The notes beneath the pieces were generated by a model. That model was not told the origin of the DNA. It was given only the letters and a program-made list of their open reading frames with translations, and did not search any database. A program made the translations under genes and the position numbers. A stretch of 64,000 bases of DNA from Bacteroidota bacterium. Its GTDB lineage: Bacteria; Bacteroidota; Bacteroidia; UBA4408. Position 1 is the stretch's first letter. Each line of letters opens with the position of its first letter. The stretch covers positions 1-64,000 of the forward strand of contig JADKCP010000003.1 of assembly GCA_016718805.1 (NCBI GenBank), in the 5' to 3' direction. Shown in pieces: positions 1-8,935 of this stretch.

Positions 1-60
1 CTTAATCATCCCAAAACTAATCACAAGAAACAGCAGGGTAAGTTTTAGATATTTCATCAT
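1..60 (-). CDS. N-terminus of a secreted protein, cut by window edge
   Basis: The complement of the first 60 bases reads as 20 codons from two consecutive ATG codons (start at 60). It encodes a short Met-Met-Lys-Tyr-Leu-Lys head and a hydrophobic run (LTLLFLVISFG), which has the shape of a Sec signal peptide. The gene continues past the left edge, so its function cannot be told. A well-formed Bacteroidota-type promoter lies just upstream at 102-131 on the same strand, which supports a real gene start. Confidence 0.5.
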   Translation of the reverse strand, partial: MMKYLKLTLLFLVISFGMIK

Positions 61-101
61 AAAGTTGAATTAATGTGTGTTTTTTCTTAATTTCTAAATT
101 G

Positions 102-131
102 CAAATTTATTCCTTTTAGACAAAAATCAAA
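102..131 (-). promoter_or_regulatory. Bacteroidota-type promoter of the left-edge gene
   Basis: On the minus strand TTTG (128-131) is followed after 18 bases by TAAATTTG (102-109). This matches the Bacteroidota sigma-ABfr pattern of a -33 TTTG and a -7 TAnnTTTG. The predicted start site lies about 40 bases upstream of the ATG at 60. Confidence 0.5.
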
Positions 132-168
132 GTAGCATCTTGTTATTTTATTAACATTCTTACTAGCT

Positions 169-1488
169 TTAAATCGGGGTAGTGATATCAAAGGCTTCAA
201 GGTAATCTGCAACTTTTCTAACAAATCGACCTCCTAAAGACCCATCCACCACTCGGTGGTCGTAGCTTAATGATAGAAACATCATGTGACGTATTGCAAT
301 AGCATCACCCTGTTCGGTTTCAATTACTGCAGGCTTTTTCTTAATAGCTCCTACTGCCAATATTGCCACTTGTGGTTGATTTATGATAGGTGTCCCCATC
401 ACATTTCCAAAAGAACCTACATTGGTAATGGTAAATGTACCTCCTGAAATTTCATCCGGTACCAATTTATTCATACGAGCCCTATTCGCTAAATCATTCA
501 CCGATTTGGTTAATCCTAATAGGTTTTTTTGATCGGCATTTTTAATCACAGGAACAATTAAATTTCCACTTGGTAAAGCAGTTGCCATACCAATATTGAT
601 ATTTTTTTTCACAATAATTTTTGTTCCGTCAACCGAAATATTAATCATTGGAAAATCCTTAATTGCTTTAGCAACAGCTTCAATAAAGACAGGAGTGAAA
701 GTTATTTTTTCATTCTCACGCTTCTCAAAACCTGATTTGATTTTATTTCGCCACATTACCAAATTCGTAACATCGGCTTCAACATAGGAAGTTACGTGAG
801 GCGAGGTGTGCTTACTCATTACCATATGTTCCGCAATCATTTTTCGCATGCGGTCCATTTCAATTATTTCATCTCCACCGGAAAGTGAAACAGCAACAGC
901 AGGTGCTTCTGATTTTGCTTTAGGTGCAGGTGTAACAGCCGGTTGAATAGGTTCGTTTACGACAGGTGTTGCTGCAACTTGACCTTTTACAGGTAGATAG
1001 GCCAAAATATCTTGCTTGGTTACTCTTCCTTCTGCACCACTTCCGGGAATTTTTTCCAATTCAGCTAAACTAATCCCTTCTTGTTTAGCAATGTTTTTTA
1101 CCAAAGGCGAATAAAATCGTTCGGCTTTTGAAAAATCTTGAACTGCTACTTGTGTTGCCGCCTGTGCTACCACCTGTGCAACAGGCGTATTTACTTGAGC
1201 ACTTGCTGCAGGAGTTGCAGGCGAAGGTGCACTAACTGCAACTGATGCATCACTTGATAGTAGTGCAATTACCGCACCTACCTTCACCACATCCCCCTCT
1301 TGAAACATACGTTTAATCAAGATACCTCCGTTAGGAGCCGGAACTTCTGAATCGACCTTGTCGGTTGCAATTTCCAATACCGATTCGTCGGCATCTATCG
1401 AGTCGCCCTCTGATTTTAACCATTTAATAATCGTTGCTTCTGCAACACTTTCGCCCATTTTGGGCATGATCATTTCAAACTGTGCCAT
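169..1488 (-). CDS. 2-oxoacid dehydrogenase E2 (dihydrolipoamide acyltransferase)
   Basis: This is the acyltransferase core of a 2-oxoacid dehydrogenase complex, moving the acyl group from lipoyl-lysine to CoA. Domains in order over 439 residues: an N-terminal lipoyl domain (about 1-77) with the lipoylated lysine in EIATDKVDSEV; an Ala/Pro-rich linker; an E3-binding domain (about 126-165, YSPLVKNIAKQEG through GRVTKQDI); a second flexible linker; and a catalytic domain (about 210-439) ending with the active-site motif DHRVVDG (His about 411). The catalytic part resembles branched-chain or mixed-specificity E2 proteins more than the pyruvate E2 at 57887-59157. No E1 or E3 gene is adjacent. The likely E1 partner is the fused alpha/beta protein at 45474-47561. 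Complex identity (branched-chain versus 2-oxoglutarate) is inferred and not certain. Confidence 0.9.
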   Translation of the reverse strand: MAQFEMIMPKMGESVAEATIIKWLKSEGDSIDADESVLEIATDKVDSEVPAPNGGILIKRMFQEGDVVKVGAVIALLSSDASVAVSAPSPATPAASAQVNTPVAQVVAQAATQVAVQDFSKAERFYSPLVKNIAKQEGISLAELEKIPGSGAEGRVTKQDILAYLPVKGQVAATPVVNEPIQPAVTPAPKAKSEAPAVAVSLSGGDEIIEMDRMRKMIAEHMVMSKHTSPHVTSYVEADVTNLVMWRNKIKSGFEKRENEKITFTPVFIEAVAKAIKDFPMINISVDGTKIIVKKNINIGMATALPSGNLIVPVIKNADQKNLLGLTKSVNDLANRARMNKLVPDEISGGTFTITNVGSFGNVMGTPIINQPQVAILAVGAIKKKPAVIETEQGDAIAIRHMMFLSLSYDHRVVDGSLGGRFVRKVADYLEAFDITTPI

Positions 1489-1715
1489 AGCTAAATCTGT
1501 ACTGATTTTTTCAAAACTTTTACGTGGGTAAAATTAGTTGAATTATTCTGAAAAGCAATTCACTGAGAACCCGCTGATACGAATGAAGTGAATTCATAGG
1601 CGTGTTTTGAGTTTGAGCTTTTTTTATACATTTACCTTGAGAATCTATTCAATGATTTGATTCATAGTTAGATTGATACTATTACTTTTTTATATTGCAT
1701 CCCAAAACACAATTT

Positions 1716-3860
1716 ATGGCTTTTACTACAACCCCACTATTATATACAACAAGAAACGAAGTTGATGTTCAGCTTAACGTGGTTGATGGAAAATTACCTG
1801 CCGATATCAAAGGCGCTGTATATGTTATTTATCCTGTGGGATCAATAAATTCCAATGGTTTACCCTTTCCCGAATTCAATCCGGATGGTAGCAAAAATGA
1901 TGAATATGGAACTCCCGTAATGAATGGAGACGGCATGGTGCTCTTACTCAATTTTAACAACAACCCAGTAACAGCTAAGTCACGCTTAATGAAAACTCCT
2001 TGTTTTTATGCCGACCAAGCTTATCCTTACAAACCGGGAATTGGAAATAAATTGTTTGCATTTAAAAATTGGGGAATTGCCCGTATTTCGCTAATGTTAG
2101 GTGCCAGAAATGAACAAAATACCGCCCTAATTCCTATAAAATTCAAAGGCTCTAATACGGCCTTAGTTTCGGCTTATGACGTAGGCCGTCCATTTTTAGT
2201 TGATGCAAGTACATTAGAATTAAAATCACCATTAGGCGGTCATGCCGACTGGACCAATGCAACTCCTCCTTCAATGCCTTGGCCTTTCTCGTTGGTAATG
2301 AGTACAGCTCATCCTACCTTTGATCCATATACGCAGGAATTGTTTAGCACTAATTTTATTCGGAGCATGTCCTCCATTTTTTCTGAAAGCCGAGTTATTT
2401 TTCATTTAAAAAAAGATCAAGAATTAGTTAAAAATAAATTCACTGAACTAATTGATCGATTGGAAACAACTGAAAGTAATGATAGCCACGAAGTGAAGAG
2501 AGCTAAAGTTATCGATTTTTTTGAAAATATTGATACCTATTTAGGAACCCAAAAGCCGGATACTCCTGAATCAAATAGTAGTACCTCGAATGAAGTATAT
2601 TTAATGAGATGGACTGGGAACGAAACTATTGAAAAATGGCTTTTGCACGACCAGGCTGGAAATCCTATTGCAATAAAGCAGTGTATGCATCAAATTTCAA
2701 TTAGCGAAGACTACATTTTATTAACCGATACCTCCTTCAAGTTTACAGCTGATTTGATGTTTAATAGTCTCTATTTTAACGATGAAAAACTGGATGCTGC
2801 TGTTCGTGAATTACTAACAAATCCAATGTTGCCATTTACTATTTGTTATGTTGTAAGAAGGAAGGAGTTAACTCCCGGTGGAGGTACAGCGGTTGCATAT
2901 ACCTTACAACAAAATATTCCATTAGAAACAATACATTATTCACTCAATTATAAAAATCCAAATGGAATAATGACGCTTTATGGAGCCCACAACGCAGCAA
3001 TTTGTATAGCTGAATGGATGCGGCACTTTGATGTTGCAAAAATAACTGGCCAAGCAGTAGACCCCGAAGTGATTGGGTTGTTTGCTCTAGGAAGTATGGA
3101 TGTGGGAAGGTTAGGAAAATGGGAAATTGATGGTGAAAAGTTGACCATTGATACGCAAAATTCAAAAGTTTTTGCAGGACAAGGAGAAACCTCTTCCAGT
3201 AATATTGGTCCTAATAGTTGGAACATTGGGCTTTACACCTATCGTGACATGATATCGGCTACAACCAATGTTGATAGAATCGAGTATTTGTGGTTGGTTT
3301 CAAATGGCTTAGACAAAAGAATGTTAAGCGAATTCATCTATAATTTATACGAAGGTTATCCTAACAGAATTGTTCCACCTGAAGAAATGTTGGCGCTTAC
3401 TGAAAAGGGAATACCTTGTGGAATTACCCGCATTAATGCTGATTCTATGGTGCCCGACGACTATTATCAATTCGATTTCGATTCCTTTCCTAGAAGCATT
3501 CAGTTTGTACCTCGAACTCCAAAAAGTACCATAATTCCTGCAGCGCTTGATGGTTATATTTTTTGTACTGTTCAGGTTAAAAATCCACCGGATTCACCCA
3601 TCGGTTATCGCTCTGAATTTTGGCTTTTTGATGCAATGAATGTCGCCCAGGGCCCTGTTTGTAAATTAAGCAATCCAGAAATTCAATTCTGTTTTACCTT
3701 ACATTCAACCTGGTTAGAAAATGCTGACAGCTTTAACCTGGATTATAATGTTTCTGTTAAAGAAGATTACAACGAAGTAATTTCCAAACTACCAAACATA
3801 GACAAGCAAGTGATTCAATTAATTTTTGATACCAAAGTTTACCCTTTTTTTAAAAATTAA
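1716..3860 (+). CDS. carotenoid oxygenase (RPE65/CCD) family protein
   Basis: Carotenoid cleavage oxygenases split carotenoid or stilbene double bonds with a non-haem iron held by four histidines. All four are visible, numbered from the ATG at 1716: His199 (STAHPTFDP), His325 (CMHQISIS), His425 (YGAHNAA) and His663 (TLHSTWL). An early NGDGMV motif, common near the N-terminus of the family, is also present. At 714 residues it is longer than typical bacterial members (about 480-500). Extra sequence lies between the first two histidines, around the charged stretch near residues 225-290. An in-frame TTG at 1695 would add seven residues; the ATG at 1716 is preferred. Only 3 bases (a second TAA) separate it from the downstream kinase gene, which implies co-transcription. 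Substrate is unknown. Confidence 0.85.
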   Translation: MAFTTTPLLYTTRNEVDVQLNVVDGKLPADIKGAVYVIYPVGSINSNGLPFPEFNPDGSKNDEYGTPVMNGDGMVLLLNFNNNPVTAKSRLMKTPCFYADQAYPYKPGIGNKLFAFKNWGIARISLMLGARNEQNTALIPIKFKGSNTALVSAYDVGRPFLVDASTLELKSPLGGHADWTNATPPSMPWPFSLVMSTAHPTFDPYTQELFSTNFIRSMSSIFSESRVIFHLKKDQELVKNKFTELIDRLETTESNDSHEVKRAKVIDFFENIDTYLGTQKPDTPESNSSTSNEVYLMRWTGNETIEKWLLHDQAGNPIAIKQCMHQISISEDYILLTDTSFKFTADLMFNSLYFNDEKLDAAVRELLTNPMLPFTICYVVRRKELTPGGGTAVAYTLQQNIPLETIHYSLNYKNPNGIMTLYGAHNAAICIAEWMRHFDVAKITGQAVDPEVIGLFALGSMDVGRLGKWEIDGEKLTIDTQNSKVFAGQGETSSSNIGPNSWNIGLYTYRDMISATTNVDRIEYLWLVSNGLDKRMLSEFIYNLYEGYPNRIVPPEEMLALTEKGIPCGITRINADSMVPDDYYQFDFDSFPRSIQFVPRTPKSTIIPAALDGYIFCTVQVKNPPDSPIGYRSEFWLFDAMNVAQGPVCKLSNPEIQFCFTLHSTWLENADSFNLDYNVSVKEDYNEVISKLPNIDKQVIQLIFDTKVYPFFKN

Positions 3861-3863
3861 TAA

Positions 3864-6800
3864 ATGGAAACAGTATCGATTGATAAAGAAATAATTCATG
3901 AGAGTAATAACTCCATTATATACAAAACAAAAAACTCTAAAACAGAAGCTGAAAAAATTTTCAAAGTAAGCAAGCAACAAGATTTATCAGGGTTGTACAA
4001 TGAGTTTCAAATTATTGATGAGAATAAATCACAATTCGGTAACTCGAAAATAGTTTTTGAGGATAGTAAAACTGCCTTGGTTCGCGACTTTGTTAAAGGA
4101 AAATCATTAAAGCAATTACTTTCAGAAGGAAAATTCGGACTCGCATTTTTTATGGAGTATGCACCAAAAATCGCTGAGATTCTTTTTGAGGTGCATTTAA
4201 AAAATATCATCCATAAAGATTTATCGCCCGGCAATATTATTATTGATGAGCAAACAAAAAAGGTAACCTTAATTGATTATGAGTTAAGCACACACCTTCG
4301 TTTATCGGAAGCTGGAAATAGACTTAGCTTTGATTTAAGCAACAATTTGCCTTACATATCTCCCGAACAAACCGGTAGAATGAATCGGCTTATTGATTAT
4401 CGTTCTGACTACTATAGCTTAGGTATCTGCTTTTTTGAAATGCTCACCGGAACTACTCCTTTTTCGTCGGAAGATCCCTTAGAAATTGTTTACGCACATT
4501 TAGCGCACACTCCACCTTCATTAACTAAATATAATGTTGAAATTCCAGTAATTATCGACACAATTATTCAAAAGCTGCTTTCGAAGAATGCTGAGGAGCG
4601 CTATCATTCCTTGCAAGGTTTACTTTACGATTTGAATAAGTGTTTTGTAAGTTGGAATTTTTCAAAATCAATTCCTGATTTTTTAGTTGGGACTTCTGAT
4701 ATTCCAGCTCAATTGCATGTTTCGCAGGTAATGGTTGGGCGCGAAAATGAATTACAAACTTTGGTTGATTGTTTTGAAAAGTCAGCTAACGGTGAAAAGG
4801 TTGTATTAAAAGTTAGTGGTTATAGCGGAATTGGTAAAACAATGCTCATTCAGGAAGCTTCAAAACCATTGACACAACGAAACGGAATTTTCCTTTCAGG
4901 TAAATTTGATAGTTTGCAACGAAATACGCCCTATTCAGCTTTTTCTCAAGCGCTTGATTTGCTTGCCGACCTTATTATGTCGGAAAGCGAAGAAACTGTA
5001 GCTAAGTGGAAAAGTGAAATAGCTGATAGTTTGGGCGACCTCGCGAAAATTATTATCGAGTTAAATCCAAAGTGGGAAAAAATTCTTGGTAACTATGAAG
5101 CTTTACCTAGTTTGAGCGGTAAAGAACTTCAAAATAGATTGCATTTTGTTTTAGGTAATTTGATAAAACTTATTGCCTCAGCTCAACATCCATTGATTCT
5201 CTTTATTGATGATTGTCAATGGGCAGATGATGCTTCCTTGGATTTTTTGAATAAGTTGATTGTAAATAACGACATCAATTATTGCCTATTTGTGCTTGCT
5301 TACAGGCAAAATGAATTGTCGACTTCACCTTTATTAGTACATTTTTTTAACACACTAACAGAGGCCGAAAAGCAAGGAAATTTTGTTAGTGAACACATTC
5401 AAATTAAACAAGTATCAGAGATTGATTGTAAAAAATTAATTGAACGTACCCTGCAAAATACAGAACAGGATTTTTCTGAATTTGCTTCCTTAGTATATCA
5501 AAAAACAGATGGTAATCCTTTTTTTATTAATCAATTGCTCGACTATTTATACGAGCGAAAAAGTTTAAAACTAACTATTCAAACAAAGCAATGGGTATGG
5601 GATGAAGTAGTTTTAAGAGAGCTAAACGTAGTTGATGATGCGGCCGGAATTTTACTTGATAAAATTAATTTATTACCCAGCGAAACTACCGAGGCTTTAA
5701 TTATTGCCTCCTTGTTTGGCAGTAAGTTTACACTTCAACTATTAGCTCAAGTATTAGCTAAAAATGATAAGGATCTACATGCTATTTTGTGGCCGGCTGT
5801 GGTGCAACATTTGATAATTCCGCAAAAAGTAAATTATAAATATGTTCCTGATTTTTATGATGAAAAGGGAATTGATATTCCATTCAAATTTGCACATGAT
5901 AAATTACAACAAGCACTTTACTTTCAAGTAAAAGCAGATGAGAAACAACAACTACATTATAAAATTGGGAAGCTGTTGTTGAATCAAAATAATCCTGAAA
6001 AAATATTTAAAATAGCCAATCATTTTATCATTGCAAAAGATGAAACACTGACACAAGGAAGCAATAAGCAAATCGAACAATTCTTGTTAACAGCCGGAAA
6101 ACACTCATTTAGCGCGGCATCCTTTGAATCAGCATTCCGATACCTCGACTTATATATTAAGCTTGCCGATAAGGAAACAATTTATACAGAAGATTATTGC
6201 CTATACCTGGAGGCTTCCTTAATTACAGGTGAATTACCAGCATTGGATGAGCAGATTAATTTTGCTTTGAATGGCGCAAAAGGCATATTAGATAGAGCAA
6301 CCATTTATGAAAATATGATTCGTGCCTACTGTGCCGATGATAAGTTTCAAAAGGCTATCGACTTATCTCGCAAGGCTTTGCTTGAATTTGGAATTAAATT
6401 ACCAAAGAATGCCGGCAAGGGTTTGGTGATTTTTGAAGCGATTAAAACGCAGATGGCTTTGCCTTCAAAAAAATTAAATCAAATTCACAATTTTCCTCAA
6501 ATGAAAGAGGAAAAGGCAATTGGAGCTACACGAATCATGAAAGAAGCTGCACTTGCTTTCTTTTTCGGTGAATTAACAGTTTACCCAATTGTGATTTTTA
6601 AAATGGTGCAGCTGAGCGCGAAGTATGGAAATATTCCGGAATCCATGGTTGCCTATTCATCGTATTGTATCATACTGGCCGGAGTGATGAAGAATCCAAC
6701 CGGTGCCTATTTATTAGGGAAGGAAACAATACAAATAATGAATGAATACAAAAACCAACGGTACTTTACAACTACGGGATTTGTAGACGGCGCTTTTGTT

Positions 6801-7586
6801 TCACACTGGAAAGAACCAATGGCAGCTCTTTCTCTAAATCATAAAAAGTATTATCAACAAGGCTTAGAAGTAGGTAATACAGAATATGCCTTGTTTAACG
6901 AATACTGGGGTTTGTTTTATGATTTTTTATTGGGCAAGCCTTTCGCACAATTAATTGACAGCCAAGAAAAATTACTGAAAGAGGTTGAACTGTATAATTT
7001 AAAAAGTCAACTTCCTCGCATTGAATCTATGTTGTCGATGTTTAAAAATTTTGTCACAAAATCAGCTAACAATTATGTGCTGTTGGAAAATGAGAAGGAG
7101 ATACTGGAAAAACTTTTACTTAATAAAAATGGTGGAGATTTTTTAGGAGTGATGGTACAAAAGGCAACACTCGCACTTTGGTTTGGTGAGTTTGCTAAAG
7201 CAACGGCTTTTATTGAAAAAACAGTTCCATATAAAGATGCTGTAATGAGCACCTATTGGCTGCCCTTTATTGATATGATTCAATGCATCGCTGCTTTTAA
7301 TACTTATTCAACGGATACTGAATCAACAAAAAAGCAAACACGTAAACTCTACACTACGATAACAAAAAAGCTTGCTACCACTATCAAATTATATGATGGA
7401 AATGTAAAATGGATAGCTGATTTTATCCAAGCAGAATACACTGCACTTGTGCTGTCGAAGTTTAATAGCAACTACTACACAGATGCAATAGACGAAGCTA
7501 ACAAAAATCAGTTTGTACTTCCTGCTTTGCTAATTCAACTTCATTATTCAATACAATTAAAATTAAATATCAAGCAACTTATTTAG
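3864..7586 (+). CDS. Ser/Thr kinase-AAA ATPase-helical repeat signalling protein, C-terminus frameshifted
   Basis: This is a large cytoplasmic signalling protein. The first 270 residues or so form a protein-kinase domain with catalytic loop HKDLSPGN (near residue 117), IDYE in place of DFG, and a PYISPEQTGR activation segment. An AAA_16/NACHT-like ATPase follows, with Walker A GYSGIGKT (about 316-323) and Walker B LILFIDDCQWAD (about 441-452). A long alpha-helical, TPR-like region runs to the end. In this family the helical region normally leads straight into a GAF domain and an output domain. Here the frame ends at a TAG at 7584-7586, but a one-base shift near 7529 continues the protein (ALAN...) into the GAF-cyclase frame. 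I read it as the N-terminal part of one protein broken by an indel. It is probably translationally coupled to the carotenoid oxygenase upstream. Confidence 0.85.
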   Translation: METVSIDKEIIHESNNSIIYKTKNSKTEAEKIFKVSKQQDLSGLYNEFQIIDENKSQFGNSKIVFEDSKTALVRDFVKGKSLKQLLSEGKFGLAFFMEYAPKIAEILFEVHLKNIIHKDLSPGNIIIDEQTKKVTLIDYELSTHLRLSEAGNRLSFDLSNNLPYISPEQTGRMNRLIDYRSDYYSLGICFFEMLTGTTPFSSEDPLEIVYAHLAHTPPSLTKYNVEIPVIIDTIIQKLLSKNAEERYHSLQGLLYDLNKCFVSWNFSKSIPDFLVGTSDIPAQLHVSQVMVGRENELQTLVDCFEKSANGEKVVLKVSGYSGIGKTMLIQEASKPLTQRNGIFLSGKFDSLQRNTPYSAFSQALDLLADLIMSESEETVAKWKSEIADSLGDLAKIIIELNPKWEKILGNYEALPSLSGKELQNRLHFVLGNLIKLIASAQHPLILFIDDCQWADDASLDFLNKLIVNNDINYCLFVLAYRQNELSTSPLLVHFFNTLTEAEKQGNFVSEHIQIKQVSEIDCKKLIERTLQNTEQDFSEFASLVYQKTDGNPFFINQLLDYLYERKSLKLTIQTKQWVWDEVVLRELNVVDDAAGILLDKINLLPSETTEALIIASLFGSKFTLQLLAQVLAKNDKDLHAILWPAVVQHLIIPQKVNYKYVPDFYDEKGIDIPFKFAHDKLQQALYFQVKADEKQQLHYKIGKLLLNQNNPEKIFKIANHFIIAKDETLTQGSNKQIEQFLLTAGKHSFSAASFESAFRYLDLYIKLADKETIYTEDYCLYLEASLITGELPALDEQINFALNGAKGILDRATIYENMIRAYCADDKFQKAIDLSRKALLEFGIKLPKNAGKGLVIFEAIKTQMALPSKKLNQIHNFPQMKEEKAIGATRIMKEAALAFFFGELTVYPIVIFKMVQLSAKYGNIPESMVAYSSYCIILAGVMKNPTGAYLLGKETIQIMNEYKNQRYFTTTGFVDGAFVSHWKEPMAALSLNHKKYYQQGLEVGNTEYALFNEYWGLFYDFLLGKPFAQLIDSQEKLLKEVELYNLKSQLPRIESMLSMFKNFVTKSANNYVLLENEKEILEKLLLNKNGGDFLGVMVQKATLALWFGEFAKATAFIEKTVPYKDAVMSTYWLPFIDMIQCIAAFNTYSTDTESTKKQTRKLYTTITKKLATTIKLYDGNVKWIADFIQAEYTALVLSKFNSNYYTDAIDEANKNQFVLPALLIQLHYSIQLKLNIKQLI

Positions 7587-7606
7587 AGGTTGAATCCAAA
7601 GTAAAA

Positions 7607-8935
7607 ATGGGATTGAAGTTCCTTACAATGAACGCAGTTTTAAATAGCAGATTTGGCGATATTGTTGAAGACGAACTAAACGCCTCTTCATCAAAATCTA
7701 CCATACCACAAACAACTAATTACTCACTTGACTACCTAACAATTTTAAAATCAACTCAAGCTTTAAATTCTGAAATTTTATTGGATAAATTACTGCATAA
7801 GCTACTGTCATTTGCCATGGAAAATGCAGGTGCTAAGTATGGTGCTTTCTTAATGAAAAGAGATAAAACTTTTGAAACTAAGTTGGAAATGACTTCTACT
7901 GTTAATGCAAATCAAATAAAGTATGAGGCCAAAGTCGAAGCACCATTTCAGTCACTCCCTTCGTCTATCATTAATTATGTGAAACAATCAGGTAGTTCCT
8001 TGGTGCTCGATGAAGCAGTTAGCAATGCACCCTATTCATCAGACCCACTAGTTATAGCGAATAGGGAGCAGTCTATTTTGTGCATTCCGGTTATTCATAA
8101 ATCAGAGACAATAGGAATAATTTACCTGTCAAATTCAATTACAAAGGCCGCATTTTCGACCGAACGAATTGAGTTAATAAAAATGATTTCAGGTCAAATC
8201 GGAGTATCTATTGAAAATGCGCTTTTGTATAGCAACCTCGAGAATCTCGTGCAAGAGCGAACTTTGCAATTAAAGGATGAGAAAGAAAAATCCGATAAAT
8301 TATTGCTCAATATTTTGCCATCTGAAATAGCACAAGAGTTAAAAGTAAATGGTTTTGCTCAACCAAGAAAATACAAACAAGTTACAGTTATGTTCTGTGA
8401 TATCAAAGGCTTTTCAACACGCGCTGAAAATATGACGGCAGAAGCCTTGGTGCAGGAATTAGATTATTACTTCAAACAATTGGATGAAATAATTGCAAAG
8501 TATGGACTTGAAAAAATCAAAACGATAGGTGATGCATACATGTGTGCCGGTGGTGTTCCAATCCCTAGTAACGACAATTATTTAAAAGTAATACAGGCTG
8601 CGATTGAAATTAAAAAATGGATTCAAACCGAAACAGAAAAAGCTAAATTAATTCATTTAGAATTCCCACAACTAAGAATAGGTATACACACTGGTTCATT
8701 GGTAGCCGGTATAGTTGGAAAATCAAAGTTCGCATATGATATTTGGGGCGACACCGTTAATATTGCTTCTCGCATGGAACAGCATGGTGAAGCAGGTGAA
8801 ATTAATATTAGTGAAGAAACCTATAACCTTATAAGTACAAAATATGATTGTGAATATAGAGGTGAAATTCAAGCAAAAAATAAAGGAAATTTAAAGATGT
8901 ATTTTGTAAAAAATGAACTAGAACTTCCTAATTAA
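7607..8935 (+). CDS. GAF domain-class III adenylate cyclase (likely C-terminal part of the preceding protein)
   Basis: A GAF sensor domain (about residues 40-205) and a short coiled coil precede a class III nucleotide cyclase catalytic domain (about 258-425). The catalytic residues are present: metal-binding Asp265 (FCDIKGFS) and Asp309 (TIGDAY), the purine-selecting pair Lys305 and Asp378 typical of adenylate cyclases, and the transition-state Asn and Arg in TVNIASRME. It should make cAMP. The ATG at 7607 is probably not a natural start. The same frame is open upstream to about 7529, and its residues (QATYLEVESK... NSRFGD) look like the end of the helical region of the kinase-ATPase protein. 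The 3' end overlaps alaS by 8 bases in convergent orientation. Confidence 0.85.
   Translation: MGLKFLTMNAVLNSRFGDIVEDELNASSSKSTIPQTTNYSLDYLTILKSTQALNSEILLDKLLHKLLSFAMENAGAKYGAFLMKRDKTFETKLEMTSTVNANQIKYEAKVEAPFQSLPSSIINYVKQSGSSLVLDEAVSNAPYSSDPLVIANREQSILCIPVIHKSETIGIIYLSNSITKAAFSTERIELIKMISGQIGVSIENALLYSNLENLVQERTLQLKDEKEKSDKLLLNILPSEIAQELKVNGFAQPRKYKQVTVMFCDIKGFSTRAENMTAEALVQELDYYFKQLDEIIAKYGLEKIKTIGDAYMCAGGVPIPSNDNYLKVIQAAIEIKKWIQTETEKAKLIHLEFPQLRIGIHTGSLVAGIVGKSKFAYDIWGDTVNIASRMEQHGEAGEINISEETYNLISTKYDCEYRGEIQAKNKGNLKMYFVKNELELPN

Noticed and set aside
596..787. Open frame opposite the E2 gene (63 residues)
   Set aside because: It is a shadow of the strongly conserved E2 on the other strand, with no start context or family features.
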